This document shows, piece by piece, positions 61,025 to 64,000 of a stretch of DNA of 64,000 bases. The translations under genes and the position numbers were made by a program. Below the pieces are notes generated by a model that searched no databases, had not been told where the DNA came from, and saw only the letters and a program-made list of their open reading frames with translations. Source of the DNA: Sinobacterium norvegicum (GTDB lineage: Bacteria; Pseudomonadota; Gammaproteobacteria; Pseudomonadales; Sinobacteriaceae); assembly GCF_923077115.1 (NCBI RefSeq), contig NZ_CAKLPX010000001.1, positions 1,550,001 to 1,614,000 on the forward strand, written 5' to 3'. Position 1 is the stretch's first letter. Each line of letters starts with the position of its first letter.

Positions 61025-64000
61025 ACGTTTTGTTCCCTACTGAGCAGTGCTTCTATTGAGTCAAATCGCATTGATAATACCAGCTCTTGCAGCGAGGCAA
61101 TAATTTCGCCATCGACCACCGCCTGCTGTTCCAGCGCCGCTAGCACCTTGGTGACACCTTTCTTGTGCCCTATTTGTACATAGGATAACAATTCATCCAT
61201 CAAGGGATGCTCAGGCGGCAACCACTGTTTGAGTGACACCGTTTCAACTGTGGGCTGTGATGTACCACTCGATGAATAGACCCTCGGTTCCTCATCTTCA
61301 TAACGCCATCGTAGGGCTAACAGCGTCGCTATTTTCTCCAACAATAGCTGATTGCGAATCGGCTTTACCATGTAATCGTCATGGGCGTGATGATCTTCCG
61401 GGCTACGATGGCGTTCAGTGGCATCGGCAGACAGCATAATAATAGGCGTTTGATAGTGTTGATTACGTAACAACTGAGCCAGGTCAAGGCCGCTCATTCC
61501 CGGCATTGATACATCGAGCAAAAACAGGTCTGGCGTAATATCAGACAGCATTGACAACGCCTGCTCACCATCACCCGCCTCAACGGTAATAAAGCCCAGT
61601 GGAGCTAAGATATCGGTCAACAAGCCTCGGTGCAGCGGTTCGTCATCGACGATCATCACCGTCTTAGTCACCCCTGCCAAGCCCACAATTCTTCTTTGCT
61701 CAAGTTCGGCGCTATCGCTTTCACTGCCCTTGTTATTAACCCACGACAGCATCAGTGAGACAGTAAAGCTGCTGCCTTCACCTATCTCGCTATCGACTTC
61801 CAGGTTACCCCCCATGATTTCTGTTAGCAACCGCACTATGGTCAACCCCAAACCGGTACCATGAATATTGACGACTTGCTCATTACGCACACGCTCAAAC
61901 GGGTCGAGCACTCTGGCCAAATCATTTTTATCGATACCGACGCCGCTGTCGACAACGGAGAATTCTGCCACCTGATTACGGTAACGAATGTGGAAATCGA
62001 TCTGCCCCTGTTCGGTATATTTAACCGCATTGGACAGTAAATTAATCAAAATCTGACGTAGCCGCCTTTCATCGGCAATCACTTGCTGTGGCAGCTGATG
62101 ATGAATATGGCAGTTAAAAACAAGGCCTTTTGCCTCGGCCTGCGGCCTGAACATTTCTGTCATCTGTTCGATCAGGGCCAATATATTAACCTTGTTGCGA
62201 TAGATATCTAATCGTCCCGCCTCAATTTTTGAGATATCGAGCAAGCCTTCGATAAGATCCGTTAAATACTCCCCACTGCGCTTGATAATCCTCAAGCCCT
62301 GTTGATGTTGCTCAGGAATATCTTTCTTATCGGCCAATAATTGCGCATAGCCCAGAATAGACTGCAGCGGCGTACGCAGCTCATGGCTAATACCGGATAG
62401 ATATCGTGTCTTGGCGCTGTTGGCGCTCTCAGCCACCTCTTTCGCCAGCTGCAATTCTTTATCCGTTTTCTGATGGGCATCAATCTCATCGATCAACCAC
62501 TGTGTCTGACGGTTAGATTCCTGCTGGGCTACAATACGACTCTCGTGAGCCAAAACAAACAGCCACGAAACCACGCCAGAGAGTATAAACAGAGTGTAAA
62601 ATACTGCCCAGATCACCTGCTCGACAAATGCCGACTGGTCGCCAACCTGGGGTTGAAGATGAAAATACACCAACGCCAGCAGCAGTGTATTCAGTAAGTT
62701 TGCCGCGCCAAATATCAAGATAAAACGCAGCCAGTGTGAATCGGCAACCGGCTCTAATCGCTGCGGCAACAACGCCTTAATACGTTTATACAATTGTCCG
62801 CCTAAGCGCGCCTCTGGTTTGCAGCTGTCCAAGCAGCGGGCATCTATCGAGCAGCACAGCGAACATATTGGCCCTAGATACGCCGTGCAGTAACTCATAT
62901 CCTCCTGCTCGAAAGCGGTTTCGCAGATACAGCACTCGATGCTGGTATGTTGATGGGGCAACACCGGGTTAAACACCGCGGCATTTTTATCGCTGGCAAT
63001 TAACGCATCCAACTCGGGCGAGGTTCGGGCAAGATAAAAACGCCCCCCGGTCAACCAGGCAATACCGGGCACTAAAATAAAGCAACTCAGCAGGCTGATA
63101 AAGTGGGCCAAATAGCTGGCGTTATCACCGAATACACCGAGGTAACAGCTGATGCCGAATATTGAAGAGAATAACCATGAGCCGACACCCACAGGGTTGA
63201 TATCATGCAGGTGGCCGCGCTTAAACTCGATAATACTCGGGCTTAGCTTCAACGGCTTGTTAATCAGTAAGTCGGCCGACAGCGAGGCCAACCAGCTGAT
63301 TGCCACGATAGAAAATATGCCTAGCACCGCCTCCAAGGCTCGATAAATCCCCAATTCCATTAAGATCACCGCGATGACCAAATTAAATATTAACCACACC
63401 ACTCGACCGGGGTGACTGTGGGTTAGTCGGGAGAAGAAGTTTGACCAGGCAATAGAGCCGGCATAGGCGTTGGTCACATTGATTTTCATCTGTGATATCA
63501 ACACCATTACCCCTGCTAACAGCAACGCCATGGTGGGTGATTCGGTGACATAACCAAAGGCTAACTGGTACAGGTAGACCGGGTCGATGGCCTGCTCATA
63601 ATCGACCAGGTTGACGATGGCCAAATAGGCCAGAAAAGAGCCAAACAACATCTTAATCAAGCCGATAAAAATCCAGCCGGGGCCGGCTAAAATCAACCAA
63701 AACCACCAATTCCGTTTGTTGGCGGCGGTTTTCTCTGGCATAAAACGCAGATAATCAGCTTGCTCACCAATCTGTGCCACCATGGCAAAAAACAGTGATG
63801 CCGAGGCGCCAAATAACATCAGACTAAAGCCGCCACCCTGAGGCACATCTGCCGGCGCATAGCTGGCCCAGTTGGAGACCTGATCAAACTCATAGTAAGC
63901 CACGCTGAACAAGGCTGTCAGTTGCAAAATCAACCACAGCGGCTGACTGCCAATCTGAAACCGGCTAATAGCTGAAATACCATGGGTGACAATGGGTACC
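61021..64000 (-). CDS. Hybrid histidine kinase with NCS1 permease-like sensor (5' truncated)
   Basis: The frame is open to the window edge, so the start is outside. The visible N-terminal ~300 residues resemble NCS1 purine/pyrimidine permeases: ISRFQIGSQPLWLILQ, AQIGEQADYLRFMPE, KINVTNAYAGSIAWSNFFSR. A Cys-rich motif (CCICETAF, CSLCC), two more helices, HisKA with GISHELRTPLQSILGYAQLL, an HATPase domain, a REC domain (LFLLDVSMPGMSG) and a short C-terminal tail follow. It should sense a transported or bound solute and signal to the adjacent LuxR-type regulator. Confidence 0.92.
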   Translation of the reverse strand, partial: VPIVTHGISAISRFQIGSQPLWLILQLTALFSVAYYEFDQVSNWASYAPADVPQGGGFSLMLFGASASLFFAMVAQIGEQADYLRFMPEKTAANKRNWWFWLILAGPGWIFIGLIKMLFGSFLAYLAIVNLVDYEQAIDPVYLYQLAFGYVTESPTMALLLAGVMVLISQMKINVTNAYAGSIAWSNFFSRLTHSHPGRVVWLIFNLVIAVILMELGIYRALEAVLGIFSIVAISWLASLSADLLINKPLKLSPSIIEFKRGHLHDINPVGVGSWLFSSIFGISCYLGVFGDNASYLAHFISLLSCFILVPGIAWLTGGRFYLARTSPELDALIASDKNAAVFNPVLPHQHTSIECCICETAFEQEDMSYCTAYLGPICSLCCSIDARCLDSCKPEARLGGQLYKRIKALLPQRLEPVADSHWLRFILIFGAANLLNTLLLALVYFHLQPQVGDQSAFVEQVIWAVFYTLFILSGVVSWLFVLAHESRIVAQQESNRQTQWLIDEIDAHQKTDKELQLAKEVAESANSAKTRYLSGISHELRTPLQSILGYAQLLADKKDIPEQHQQGLRIIKRSGEYLTDLIEGLLDISKIEAGRLDIYRNKVNILALIEQMTEMFRPQAEAKGLVFNCHIHHQLPQQVIADERRLRQILINLLSNAVKYTEQGQIDFHIRYRNQVAEFSVVDSGVGIDKNDLARVLDPFERVRNEQVVNIHGTGLGLTIVRLLTEIMGGNLEVDSEIGEGSSFTVSLMLSWVNNKGSESDSAELEQRRIVGLAGVTKTVMIVDDEPLHRGLLTDILAPLGFITVEAGDGEQALSMLSDITPDLFLLDVSMPGMSGLDLAQLLRNQHYQTPIIMLSADATERHRSPEDHHAHDDYMVKPIRNQLLLEKIATLLALRWRYEDEEPRVYSSSGTSQPTVETVSLKQWLPPEHPLMDELLSYVQIGHKKGVTKVLAALEQQAVVDGEIIASLQELVLSMRFDSIEALLSREQNV

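Noticed and set aside
1-64000. Prophage, insertion sequence or antiphage island
   Set aside because: No transposase, phage structural gene or recognised defence gene was found; the only mobile element is the integron remnant.

Overview
The window looks like chromosome of a marine gammaproteobacterium, possibly Cellvibrionales-like (weak inference). Support: FabV-type enoyl reductase, monomeric isocitrate dehydrogenase, AcpH, CysZ, CRP- and OxyR-type sites, and a degenerate integron. The host genes have roughly balanced GC. A block at about 13.8-15.7 kb is clearly AT-richer and foreign. No rRNA, tRNA or CRISPR array was seen.

Layout. 0-1.6 kb: 3' end of a penicillin/AHL-acylase-type hydrolase, a VOC protein and a TfoX N-domain protein. 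1.6-4.4 kb (minus): methylcrotonyl-CoA carboxylase beta and isovaleryl-CoA dehydrogenase (leucine catabolism), without the biotin-carrying alpha subunit. 4.4-8.6 kb: an outer-membrane protein, then a promoter, a structured leader, a 40-codon Cys-rich small ORF and a 2-oxoacid dehydrogenase operon (E1alpha, E1beta, E2, no E3). 8.6-13.2 kb: dicarboxylate symporter, FabV, small proteins, CysZ. 13.2-16.3 kb: broken integron integrase followed by gene cassettes and attC-like sites. 16.3-27.3 kb: His-rich protein, FMN riboswitch plus ribH, PAS-GGDEF protein, GFA protein, monomeric ICDH, TruA, EamA transporter, small exported proteins, a methyltransferase, AcpH, LysR. 27.4-30.8 kb: a duplicated-motif secreted protein, then a compact set of two GNAT-like paralogues, a PaaK/CapK-like adenylating enzyme and a SAM methyltransferase. 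31.1-36.8 kb: a 1878-residue repeat autotransporter. 36.9-42 kb: a DUF4915-type protein and a thioredoxin / Tat-subunit / GMC oxidoreductase operon. 42-49.1 kb: LemA with an M48 peptidase, catalase with an OxyR-type site, SDR/LysR pair, porin-like protein with a consensus CRP site. 49.5-55.2 kb: complete urea ABC transporter urtABCDE. 55.3-64 kb: LysR/aminotransferase pair, surface proteins, and a two-component pair whose kinase carries an NCS1 permease-like sensor domain and runs off the window end.

How the parts fit. Several units point to use of amino acids, branched acids and nitrogenous solutes: the leucine genes, the oxoacid dehydrogenase, the symporter, urea uptake, the class III aminotransferase and a transporter-like kinase. 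The least explained items are the oxoacid-dehydrogenase leader and its small ORF, the GNAT/ligase/methyltransferase group, the kinase's possible link to urea uptake, and a perfect 10-bp palindrome in front of urtA. All functions are inferred from sequence by eye; no database search was run.
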